64,000 bases of DNA. It comes from Gemmatimonadota bacterium (GTDB taxonomy: Bacteria > Gemmatimonadota > Gemmatimonadetes > Gemmatimonadales > GWC2-71-9). Both the position numbers and the translations under genes were made by a program. Location: the NCBI GenBank assembly GCA_016713785.1, contig JADJOM010000003.1, positions 949,501 through 1,013,500 of the forward strand. Direction: 5' to 3'. Below are positions 44,818 to 55,009 of this stretch, piece after piece. Position 1 is the stretch's first letter. Each line of letters starts with the position of its first letter. Under the pieces are notes generated by a model that saw only the letters and a list, made by a program, of their open reading frames with translations, made no database searches and was not told where the DNA came from.

Positions 44818-45189
44818 TCAGGCCGCGCCGCCCACCAGTTCGACCGCGTCGAGCAGGTCCTTCACTGCAAACGGCTTCTCGAGCGTCTGGGCGGCACCCA
44901 GGAGCCTGGCCGCCTTGAGGTAGTCGCCGGGGCGGCCGCGGCCGCCCCCGGAGATGGCGATCACCCGCAGGTCCGGCCGCAGGCGACGGACCTCCATGAT
45001 CGTCTCCAGCCCTTCCTTGCCCGGCATGATGAGGTCGAGGACGACCAGCTCGAGCCCCGGCGCGTCGATCGCGCCCATCACGGCGAGCCCATCGGCCACC
45101 GCGACGACCGTATGCCCCGCGCGCTCCAGCGTCCGCCGGATCAGCGCCCGGTACTGCTCATCGTCGTCCGCCACCAGAATCCGCACCAC
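44818..45189 (-). CDS. Single-domain response regulator (REC only)
   Basis: 123 aa receiver domain. Acid pocket ADDD (8-10), phospho-acceptor D52 (VVLDLIMPG), Ser in AISGGG and Lys in LEKPF. No output domain, so it works in a phosphorelay or by protein contact. GTG at 45189 (or the next codon, 45186) starts at the first strand and is preceded by GGGGAGG; in-frame ATGs at 45213 and 45225 are possible. No sensor kinase is adjacent. Confidence 0.85.
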   Translation of the reverse strand: MVRILVADDDEQYRALIRRTLERAGHTVVAVADGLAVMGAIDAPGLELVVLDLIMPGKEGLETIMEVRRLRPDLRVIAISGGGRGRPGDYLKAARLLGAAQTLEKPFAVKDLLDAVELVGGAA

Positions 45190-45371
45190 CCCTCCCCATC
45201 CCGCGCCCACCATCCGGCCGCGCACCTGACCAGCGAGCCTGCCGCCTCGGGAGCCACCCCGTGGCTACCCTCCACCCATGGCTATCGTCACCCGGCGGCA
45301 GAACCTGAGTCCAGTCTCCCGGCCCCTCGCCCTGGACACCCGGAGCCGCGCGCCTCCCACCGGTGCCAGGC

Positions 45372-46376
45372 TCAGGTACCCGGCCGAGTTACGTATCCGG
45401 CCACGCGATCGGCGAGGGCCGCGAGCTCCCCGGCGCCCCAGGCGCCATGGTCGGTCAGTCGTTCGCGATAGCGTGCCGGAATTGCAGCACTCCCGAGCCG
45501 GCCACCCGCGATCGCGCCAGTCATCGCGCCAAGGGTATCGGTGTCGCCGCCCACCTGGATGGCGATGCAGACCGCTTCCCAGTAGTCGTCCGGGGCCTGG
45601 AGAAACGCGTAGAGGCTCCAGCAGACGCTGCTGGTCACGAACGAGGAGATCCCGTGCCAGCCATCCCGGGCCTCCGGTTCGTGCTCCTGGAGCATCCCTG
45701 CCGCCTGGTCCGGCGGAAGGTGCGCCCAGGTGGCCATGTCCCATACCACGGTGGCGGTCCCGGCGTCGATCGGCTCCACGGCGCGGCTGATCTCGACCAG
45801 GAACTCCACCGGGACGACCCGCTCACGCAGGGAGGCGAGCGCCGCCGCCGTGGCGACGGCGAGCGCGCCCGCGGCCGCCCGGGGATCCTGGTGGGTGATG
45901 CGGGCCTGGTCGGCGACCACCCGGGCCAGCAGGCGGCGGTCGTGCCCATACAGGAGGCCCAGCGGCGCGGCGCGCATGGCCGCCCCGTTCCCGGCATACG
46001 GTGCGGGGACCCCCGCGTCGTGCCAGGGGACGCCCAGGGCCAGCTGCCGCGCGGCAGCATGCGCGGCGGGGCCACCGCCGACGAACCGCCCCGAGGCCAC
46101 GAGGTTGAGCAGCCGGGTGGCGAAGCGGGCCGGATCGAACGTGCCATCCACTCCCACGCTGAGCAGGAGTTCCCGGGCCAGCTGGGTGTCGTCGGTCACC
46201 TGCCCGAAGGGAAACGCCTCGCGCCCGCGCTCCGGCAGCCGGCCCGGACGCAGGATGGTCTCCGCGTAGCGACGGGCATCGTCCGGGGGGTGCGCCTCGA
46301 CCACGGCGCCCACGGCGTCGCCCACGGCGAGGCCGAGCAGGGAGCCGGTCACCTGGTCGAGGGTGGGTCGGGTCAT
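45372..46376 (-). CDS. ADP-ribosylglycohydrolase family protein
   Basis: 334 aa. The binuclear Mg site is complete: GQVTDDTQLAR (TDDT at 61-64), GNGAAMRAAPLGLLYG, and the C-terminal GGDTDTLGAMTGAIAG. Removes ADP-ribose from proteins or nucleotides in characterised members; DraG-like or general substrate cannot be told. ATG at 46376 starts at RPTLDQVTGSLLGLAVGD; another in-frame ATG lies at 46394. No cognate ADP-ribosyltransferase is in view. Confidence 0.9.
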   Translation of the reverse strand: MTRPTLDQVTGSLLGLAVGDAVGAVVEAHPPDDARRYAETILRPGRLPERGREAFPFGQVTDDTQLARELLLSVGVDGTFDPARFATRLLNLVASGRFVGGGPAAHAAARQLALGVPWHDAGVPAPYAGNGAAMRAAPLGLLYGHDRRLLARVVADQARITHQDPRAAAGALAVATAAALASLRERVVPVEFLVEISRAVEPIDAGTATVVWDMATWAHLPPDQAAGMLQEHEPEARDGWHGISSFVTSSVCWSLYAFLQAPDDYWEAVCIAIQVGGDTDTLGAMTGAIAGGRLGSAAIPARYRERLTDHGAWGAGELAALADRVAGYVTRPGT

Positions 46377-46477
46377 GAGGAGTGCCTGAGCCATGCCCGA
46401 GTATCGGCAGGCGGGACCGGAAACCAACGGGGGGCGGGCCGGAGCCCGCCCCCCACGGGCGACATGCGGAACTGGAA

Positions 46478-46564
46478 CGGACAGGGAGGGATTCGAACCC
46501 TCGAAACCCTTGCGGGTTTACCGGTTTTCGAGACCGGCTCCTTCAGCCACTCGGACACCTGTCC
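46478..46564 (-). tRNA. tRNA-Ser, anticodon CGA
   Basis: Minus strand. Acceptor GGACAGG/CCTGTCC, anticodon stem CCGGT/ACCGG with loop CTCGAAA (anticodon CGA, reads UCG), long variable arm AAACCC/GGGTTT, T arm GAGGG-TTCGAAT-CCCTC, discriminator G, no CCA. Acceptor and T arms are nearly the same as in the other tRNA-Ser at 43.6 kb. Confidence 0.97.
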
Positions 46565-46664
46565 AGGCCGCGCCCCCCGGAGGGCACCAGCGCCCCGGGT
46601 ACGGCGGGCGGGAAAAGTAACCAGCAAGGGGAAACGGGCAAAGCACCCGGGCGCGCCCGGCACC

Positions 46665-47306
46665 CTACCCCGGCGTCCAGGTGGGGTGACTGGTGAACAG
46701 CCCGTCCACGAAGCCGATCTTCCAGGCCAGATAGAGGCCGAAGGTCAGGCTGACCACCCCCGAGACGGCGCGGACCCCCCGCTGGATGGCGCCGAGGCGT
46801 TCGGCGGCGTACACCGAGGGCGCCGCGATGGCGAAGGTCACCAGGGTCATGCCGGCCACGGTCCCGAGCCCGAAGACCAGCAGGTAGGCGACCGCCCAGC
46901 GCGCGTCGCGGATCAGCGGCAGGATCAGCAGGGTGGCGGCCGCGGACCCGGCCAGCCCATGCACGACGCCGACGATGAACGGCGGAAGGCTCGGGATGGG
47001 GCGCGCAGCGGGTCCGATACGCCAGAGGTTCAGCGCGCCGAGCACCACCAGCATCACGGCGACCGTGAACTCCATGGAGAGCCCCATCCGTGGCGTGAAG
47101 GCGAGCTGGAAGAGGATGATCGCGCCGCCCACCAGGAAGATCGTGAGCGTGTGCCCCAGGCCCCAGACGGCACCGATGCCCGCGGCCTTGCCCACGGAGC
47201 GCTCGCGGCTCACGATCGTGGAGACCGCGATGATATGGTCGGGGTCGGTGGCGTGCCGCATGCCAAGCAGCAGGCTGGTGAGGAACGTCAGGAAGAGGTT
47301 GAGCAT
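46665..47306 (-). CDS. NicO/HupE-like nickel-cobalt transporter family protein
   Basis: 213 aa, about six TM helices. The metal signature of nickel/cobalt permeases, RHATDPDHIIAV (H18, D21, D23, H24), is intact in the first helix, and GLGHTLTIFLVGG matches the second motif. Could supply Co or Ni; with a B12 import locus elsewhere in the window, cobalt use is conceivable. No riboswitch is seen upstream. Downstream of tadA. Confidence 0.82.
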   Translation of the reverse strand: MLNLFLTFLTSLLLGMRHATDPDHIIAVSTIVSRERSVGKAAGIGAVWGLGHTLTIFLVGGAIILFQLAFTPRMGLSMEFTVAVMLVVLGALNLWRIGPAARPIPSLPPFIVGVVHGLAGSAAATLLILPLIRDARWAVAYLLVFGLGTVAGMTLVTFAIAAPSVYAAERLGAIQRGVRAVSGVVSLTFGLYLAWKIGFVDGLFTSHPTWTPG

Positions 47307-47399
47307 GGCCCGCCGCCAGGGGTCGTCATGAACGGAGATGCCGTACCCGGACGAATGTAGGGGCCCTGCTGCCCCGCGGATAGGGCGCGGGGCCCGCCC

Positions 47400-47873
47400 C
47401 TACCCCGGGCCCCGCCGGCCCCGGAAGAACTCCCGCAGCAGCTCCCCGCAGGCCTCGGCATGGACCCCACCGAGCACCTCGGCCTGGTGATTGAGCCGGG
47501 GATGGCGCAGCAGGTCGCCGAGGGATCCAGCCATGCCGGCCTTGTCATCCCATGCGCCGAAGACCACCCGCCCTACCTTGGCGAGCACGATCGCCCCGGC
47601 GCACATGGCGCAGGGTTCGAGGGTCACGTACAGCGTGGCGTCGGGGAGGCGGTTGGTCTCGAGCCGGTCCAGCGCCTCGACAATGGCCAGGAACTCGGCG
47701 TGGGCCATGGGGGCGCCCGTGGCCACGGCGCGGTTGTGCGCCCGGGCGACCACCGCACCCTGCTGCATGATCACCGCGCCGACCGGGACCTCATGGTCGG
47801 CCTGGGCCAGCCGGGCTTCCGCGAGGGCGGCCTGCATCCCCGCATCGTCGTCGGGGGTCAGCTGAGGGGGCAT
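47400..47873 (-). CDS. tadA: tRNA-specific adenosine deaminase
   Basis: Converts A34 to inosine in tRNA-Arg(ACG). 157 aa. Zinc and catalytic residues HAE (H58, E60) and PCAMC (C88, C91) are present, with the family VFGAWDDKAGMAGSLGDLL region. ATG at 47873 fits the usual N-terminus; an ATG at 47888 is also in frame. Follows clpB by about 30 nt. Confidence 0.93.
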   Translation of the reverse strand: MPPQLTPDDDAGMQAALAEARLAQADHEVPVGAVIMQQGAVVARAHNRAVATGAPMAHAEFLAIVEALDRLETNRLPDATLYVTLEPCAMCAGAIVLAKVGRVVFGAWDDKAGMAGSLGDLLRHPRLNHQAEVLGGVHAEACGELLREFFRGRRGPG

Positions 47874-47901
47874 GCCCAAGAGTAGCATGCCCCGGGCGGT
47901 C

Positions 47902-50499
<2,598 letters not shown>

Positions 50500-50678
50500 G
50501 GATCGGTACTCCTCGGCTCGGCAATGCACAGCCCGCCGGGCGCGGTCTCCGCGTCCGGGCAAGGCAAGTGACTCTGGCACCCGGCGGGGAGAAAAGCAAA
50601 CGGCAGGCCCCGGAAAGCTGCCGGGTTGGCAGGGGAAACGCGCGGGAATGGGGTGCGGACCTGCCACGGTGAACGGAC

Positions 50679-50716
50679 GAGGGACCTGCCCCGCCACGTC
50701 GCGGAGCAGGTCCCTC
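50679..50716 (-). terminator. Hairpin after the NYPNPF-protein gene
   Basis: 11-bp perfect stem (50679-50689 with 50706-50716) with an inner CCGC/GCGG pair in the loop. It is 22 nt after the stop at 50738 and before clpB's leader. No clear T tract on the minus strand. Confidence 0.6.
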
Positions 50717-50737
50717 ATGGGTTGCGGTGCCGACCGC

Positions 50738-51154
50738 CTAGCGGCGGGCGATCATCTTCAGCGTGTACCGCTCGCCGTCCACCACCAGGTGGGCATAGTA
50801 CAGGCCCGGCGTGAGTTCATGCCGGCGGTCCACGAACTTCCCATCCCAGTATCCCTCGTGGTCGCCGCAGCGGAGCCGGAGCCCATCGAGGCGCTCGCCG
50901 TTGGAGCTGAGCAGGATCGGGACGGCCACGACCTGCGCGAGCACGTTGTAGATCTTCAGACTGACCAGGGGCTGATGGCCACGCTCACAGAGTTCGGGGT
51001 TGAGGGTGAACGGAATCGTCGTCGCCGGAAAGAACGGGTTGGGGTAGTTCTCGCGGAGCTCCACCGGCGGCGGGGCCCGCTCCTGCGCGGAGGCGGGAGC
51101 GGCCAGGCCAGTGAGGAGCGCCAACGCCCAACCCGGCCTGCACTGCCAGGCCAT
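50738..51154 (-). CDS. Small secreted protein with NYPNPF (FlgD-like / type-A sorting-like) module
   Basis: 138 aa: signal peptide (1-24, ASAQ) then almost only a C-terminal beta module starting NYPNPFFPATTIPF, with LKIYNVLAQVV, WDGKF and LTPGLYYAHLVV. This is the FlgD-Ig-like/T9SS type-A-like domain seen at the C-terminus of exported proteins in Bacteroidota and related phyla. Here the domain is nearly the whole protein. ATG at 51154 has GGAGG with spacing 5. Two Cys in ELCERG and RLRCGD may form a disulfide. Function unknown. Confidence 0.8.
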   Translation of the reverse strand: MAWQCRPGWALALLTGLAAPASAQERAPPPVELRENYPNPFFPATTIPFTLNPELCERGHQPLVSLKIYNVLAQVVAVPILLSSNGERLDGLRLRCGDHEGYWDGKFVDRRHELTPGLYYAHLVVDGERYTLKMIARR

Positions 51155-51268
51155 GGGCGCCTCCTCCACAATGAAACAGGGCTGCCGGTCGCACCTCCAC
51201 GGATCGTGCCGCAAGATCATCAGCGCCCGGGGGCGGCGCAATCCCGCGCACCGCACCTGCCCGGGTGT

Positions 51269-53113
51269 TCAGCGAGGCGGCAGCAGGCGGCGCGCCTCGC
51301 CCTCCCGCCGCGTGATCCCCTGCTGGTCCGCCCACTCGAGCAGCGGGATCAGGAACTTCCGTGACAGCCCGGTGGCGTCGCGCACCAGGGGCGGCGTGAT
51401 GGGACCGGCGGCGCCGATGGTCCGCAGGGTGACCGCGAACTCCGCCAGCACCGCCGGCGCGAAGTAGCGGTCCCGCTCGACCGGCACCGCGCGCCCCTGC
51501 CGCGCGGCGAGCCGCAGTGCATCCGCCGCGCCACGGAGGCCCAGCGCCGCCTCGAGTTCCGGGATGGTCGGCGGGGTAAGGCCGCCCGCCTCCACCGCCC
51601 GGACCAGCCGGTCGAGCGCGGCGTCCCCACCCGCGGCCGTGGCCCGGAACTCGGCATCGCGCACCAGGCCGCCGGCTGAGACGAGACGCCCCAGCGCCAG
51701 CAGCCGGTCCAGTGCCGCCACGCCCGCCGCGCCAAAGCCGGTCATCGCCTGCCGCAGCGTCTCGAGCGGCAACCCGGATTCGGCGGCGTGCAGTTTGTGA
51801 AAGGCCGTCACCCGGCGTAACGCGTCGGTGGCCGCCTCCTCCACGCGCCCCGCCGCGACGAAGGCCCCGTCGGCGCTGAGGAGGCCTGCGTCAGCGGCCA
51901 GCGGTTCGACCTCCTCGGGCCGGACGCCAAGGCGGATCGGCAGGTCGCCGATCCTGACCCCGCCGGGCTCGCGGACCACCAGTGCCCGCAGGCGCTCCGC
52001 CGGGGTGTGCACCGGGGTCCCCGGGTCCCAGAGTGACCGGCCCCGGCGCGGGAGCGGGTCCACCACCCAGCCGCCGCCGACGACCTCGACCGGACTGAAG
52101 CTCCGAAGGAGGAAGCGATCACCGCCCCGCGCCACGACCGGTGCCTCGAGCGCCAGCCGCACCACGCCCGGCGTGCCCGGGGTCAGGGCCTGCCGCGCAT
52201 GGACTCGCGCCATGACCTCTGCCGTTCCCAGGTGCAGCCTGACCCGCGCCCGATGGCCCAGGGGCTGGGGCGCGGTGGGCAGCAGCTGGACGGCGGCCTC
52301 GAGCACATCGGTGGCCTGCCAGCCATCCTCCCCTCGCACCAGGACCTCGCCGCGATGAACCTGGCCCCGCTCGATCCCCGCCAGCCCCACCGCCAGCCGC
52401 TGCCCCGGCTGGCTGGCCATCAGGGCCGCGCCATGCGCCTCGAGACTCCGGATCCGGCCCTCCAGCCCGGAGGGGAGCAACTTGACCAGGTCGCCCACCT
52501 GGAACACGCCCGACCAGGTGGTTCCAGTGACCACGGTCCCGGTGCCCTGGAGGGTGAGCACCCGGTCCACCGGGAGCCGGGCCAGATCCGCGGCCTCGCG
52601 CGGTCGCGAGGATTCACGCGCGGTGACGGCGATCCGGGCACGCAGCTCGCCAATGCCGACGGCCGTCCGTGCGGAGACGGCCACCGGCGGGCCGAAACGG
52701 ACCGGACTCCCGGCGAGCCAGCGCGCCACCTCCTCCCGCACCAGCTCCAGCCACTCCGGCTCCACCAGGTCGGCCTTGGTGACCACCGGGATCCCGCGCG
52801 GCACCCCGAGCTGCTCCAGCACCGCGAGGTGCTCACGCGTCTGGGGCATGATCCCCTCGTCGGCGGCGATGACCAGCAGCGCGAGGTCCATCCCGGCCGC
52901 GCCGGCTGCCATGGTCCGGATCAGGTCCTCGTGCCCGGGCACATCCACCACACCGAGCACGGCGCCATCGTCCAGCGGCAGCGGGGCGAAGTGCAGGTCG
53001 AGGGTGATCCCCCGCCGCCGCTCCTCGGCGAAGGGGTCCATGGCCCGCCCGGTTAGCGCCTCGACCAGGGCCGACTTGCCGTGATCGATATGACCGGCCG
53101 TGCCGAGAATCAT
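51269..53113 (-). CDS. selB: Selenocysteine-specific translation elongation factor
   Basis: 614 aa. GTPase with GHIDHGKS (7-14), RRRGITLDL, DVPGH (57-61) and VTKAD, then domains II-III and C-terminal winged helices (about 400-614, ending KFLIPLLEWADQQGITRREG) that bind SECIS RNA. It implies the organism makes selenoproteins. selA, selD and tRNA-Sec are not in the window. ATG at 53113 overlaps the recO stop (ATGA). Confidence 0.93.
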   Translation of the reverse strand: MILGTAGHIDHGKSALVEALTGRAMDPFAEERRRGITLDLHFAPLPLDDGAVLGVVDVPGHEDLIRTMAAGAAGMDLALLVIAADEGIMPQTREHLAVLEQLGVPRGIPVVTKADLVEPEWLELVREEVARWLAGSPVRFGPPVAVSARTAVGIGELRARIAVTARESSRPREAADLARLPVDRVLTLQGTGTVVTGTTWSGVFQVGDLVKLLPSGLEGRIRSLEAHGAALMASQPGQRLAVGLAGIERGQVHRGEVLVRGEDGWQATDVLEAAVQLLPTAPQPLGHRARVRLHLGTAEVMARVHARQALTPGTPGVVRLALEAPVVARGGDRFLLRSFSPVEVVGGGWVVDPLPRRGRSLWDPGTPVHTPAERLRALVVREPGGVRIGDLPIRLGVRPEEVEPLAADAGLLSADGAFVAAGRVEEAATDALRRVTAFHKLHAAESGLPLETLRQAMTGFGAAGVAALDRLLALGRLVSAGGLVRDAEFRATAAGGDAALDRLVRAVEAGGLTPPTIPELEAALGLRGAADALRLAARQGRAVPVERDRYFAPAVLAEFAVTLRTIGAAGPITPPLVRDATGLSRKFLIPLLEWADQQGITRREGEARRLLPPR

Positions 53114-53871
53114 CGGCCGGCCCAGGCCTGGCTGAGCCAGAACTCGAGCGCGGGCAGCGGGGCGCCTTCCGCCAGGTGGTAGCGGATGTAGCGCGAGACC
53201 AGACGGCGATGGGCGGCCGCGTGGCGGGGATCGAGGTCGGGGATCGGGACGCCGGGGTCGAGCAGCGCCGCCAGGGCGTGGCGCGCCTCCTCCGGTAGTT
53301 CGGTGACGTCGCCGCTCCGGCCGCAGATCCGGCACAGGGCCCCGCCCTCCCCGGCGCTGAAGAGGAGCGGCCCCTCCGGCTCGAGTGGTCGGCCGTCGCG
53401 GACACAGGCCCCGAGCGAGGGCGCGAAGCCCAGGGCCGCCACCTGTCCCCAGAGGGTCCGCACCGCCACGCCGGCAAACCCCTCTGTCCCGGCCTCCTCG
53501 AGCTGGGCCAGCGCGGCGGCGAGGGCGTCGAAGGCCTCCGGGTGCGGCTCCGGGGGGGCCACGCGGAGCATCAGCTCCGCCAGCGCGGCGGCGGTGGCGT
53601 AGCGTGGCACCTCGCGGGCGAGCCGGACGGGCAAGGTGGCCACGTCAAAGGCCGTCAGGGTGTGGAGGTCGCGGCGTTCCGAGAGGATCAGCTGCGCCTG
53701 GCCGCCGCTCAGCGCCTGCAGCGCCGCGCCGAAGCGGCTGCGGGGCCGCATGGCGCCCTTGGCGATGGCGCTCTGCACGCCATGCTCCCGGGTGGCGAGG
53801 CGGACGATCTTGGAGGTCTCTCCGTAACGCAGGGTGGAGAGCACGATCGCGGGGGTGGAGATGAGCGGCAT
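53110..53871 (-). CDS. recO: DNA repair protein RecO
   Basis: 253 aa. OB-fold N-terminus (TPAIVLSTLRYGETSKIVRL, GVQSAIAKGAMRPRSRFG), helical C-terminal domain with a zinc-finger region. Cysteines are at 156, 180 and 183 (CRICG); the fourth usual Cys (near 159) is Asp here, so the zinc site may be incomplete. Helps RecR load RecA. Follows the propeller gene by 24 nt. Confidence 0.93.
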   Translation of the reverse strand: MPLISTPAIVLSTLRYGETSKIVRLATREHGVQSAIAKGAMRPRSRFGAALQALSGGQAQLILSERRDLHTLTAFDVATLPVRLAREVPRYATAAALAELMLRVAPPEPHPEAFDALAAALAQLEEAGTEGFAGVAVRTLWGQVAALGFAPSLGACVRDGRPLEPEGPLLFSAGEGGALCRICGRSGDVTELPEEARHALAALLDPGVPIPDLDPRHAAAHRRLVSRYIRYHLAEGAPLPALEFWLSQAWAGR

Positions 53872-53895
53872 CGGGCGCGGCGCGCGGCCGCCGGC

Positions 53896-54933
53896 CTACG
53901 GCGGCGGGATTTCGGTGATGAGCGCTGCCACGGCGCAGGAGCCCGCCGGAACCTCCCGGATCTCGCTCAGGTTGCGGCGCAGGATGTGGACGCTGCCCTC
54001 GGTGCTGCCGTCGCAGGGCCCCTGCTCGACGGCGTACACCCGGTCTTCGCTGTCCACCGCCACGGCGCTGTTGCCGGGGATCCCGACGCCGTTGCCCGCC
54101 CCGCGCAGCACCTGGCGCGCCACGAGGTCAAAGACCATTACCCCTTCAACGGGGGAGCTGACGTAGAGCCGGTCGGCGCCATCGGTGGCCACGCCCCCGG
54201 GGCCGGCGCCGAAGCCTCCGAAGCTGCCGAGTTCGGTCCGGCCCACGGGATCGATCAGGCTCAGGCGGCCCGCGGTGACGCCATCCTCGGGCCCCGTGTT
54301 CATCACGTAGAGCACGCCATCCTGCGCCACGGCGGAGGCGCGGGCGTTCCCCGGGCCGGGCATGAGGATGGAGTCGACCCCGGTGGCCAGGTGATTGGTC
54401 ACCGGATCGACCACCGAGACCCAGCTCGGACCGGCGGGCACCCCGCCGACGAGGTTGCCATTCAGCACAAAGATCTTGCCCCGCGTGAACACCACGCCCT
54501 GCGGGCTCAGCCCCACGGCCACGCTCGCGGTGTCGCCGGTGAGGTAATTGACGCGGGTGACCGTCTGCAGGCCGGGGTTCCCCACGTAGGCGATCGAGTC
54601 ATCAACGATCGCGCTGCCGGTGGCTCCGCTCCCGGCCGCGAGGTGCACCGTCCGGACCACGGTGCGGCCCACGAGGTCCACCACCGCGACCGCATCGCCG
54701 GTACCGGTGGGGACGATCGCCCACCCATTGAGCGCGCTGACACCGGAGGGCGCCGCGCCGGCGCCGAGCGGGATGGTCACACCGGCGGTCGGCGCCACGG
54801 TGGGAATCAGGGTCAGGGCCGCGGGGGCCTGGTTGACCACCAGCAGCGCCTCCTCCGGCGGGGGCAGCGGCGCGGAGGCCTCGGCGCAGGCCAGTCCGGC
54901 CACCAGGAGGAGGAGGGCAAGGCGGGGGCTCAT
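53896..54933 (-). CDS. Seven-repeat beta-propeller lipoprotein next to btuB (BtuG-like candidate)
   Basis: 345 aa. Lipoprotein signal LLLLVAGLACAEA (Cys at 16), so anchored in a membrane, probably outer. Seven YncE-like blades can be counted by their LYV...VVD strand pattern: EALLVVNQ, GWAIVPT, IAYVGNP, KIFVLNG, VLYVMNT, RLYVSSP and RVYAVEQ. It is the gene right after btuB, 76 nt downstream. In Bacteroides, BtuG is a seven-bladed surface lipoprotein bound to BtuB that captures B12 with very high affinity. The place and shape match; sequence homology to BtuG was not tested. Alternative: a general YncE-like propeller. Confidence 0.7.
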   Translation of the reverse strand: MSPRLALLLLVAGLACAEASAPLPPPEEALLVVNQAPAALTLIPTVAPTAGVTIPLGAGAAPSGVSALNGWAIVPTGTGDAVAVVDLVGRTVVRTVHLAAGSGATGSAIVDDSIAYVGNPGLQTVTRVNYLTGDTASVAVGLSPQGVVFTRGKIFVLNGNLVGGVPAGPSWVSVVDPVTNHLATGVDSILMPGPGNARASAVAQDGVLYVMNTGPEDGVTAGRLSLIDPVGRTELGSFGGFGAGPGGVATDGADRLYVSSPVEGVMVFDLVARQVLRGAGNGVGIPGNSAVAVDSEDRVYAVEQGPCDGSTEGSVHILRRNLSEIREVPAGSCAVAALITEIPPP

Positions 54934-55009
54934 GCCGGGAAAGATGCCACCCTCGGACCGGGGATGCGACCCGCCCGCGGGCCGCCCCCCCGCCCGAGGC
55001 CCGGCAGGC

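Noticed and set aside
45190..45371. Possible small gene or RNA between the response regulator and the ADP-ribosylglycohydrolase
   Set aside because: 182 nt with no start, stop and ribosome site in a useful arrangement and no stable conserved-looking structure.
43578..46564. The two tRNA-Ser genes as a repeat or integration site
   Set aside because: The likeness is confined to the tRNA acceptor and T arms, as expected for isoacceptors. No integrase or attachment repeat is nearby.
50500..50737. Heat-shock control site before clpB
   Set aside because: I looked for CIRCE, HAIR and sigma-32 boxes on the minus strand and found none convincing, only a hairpin for the gene before it.
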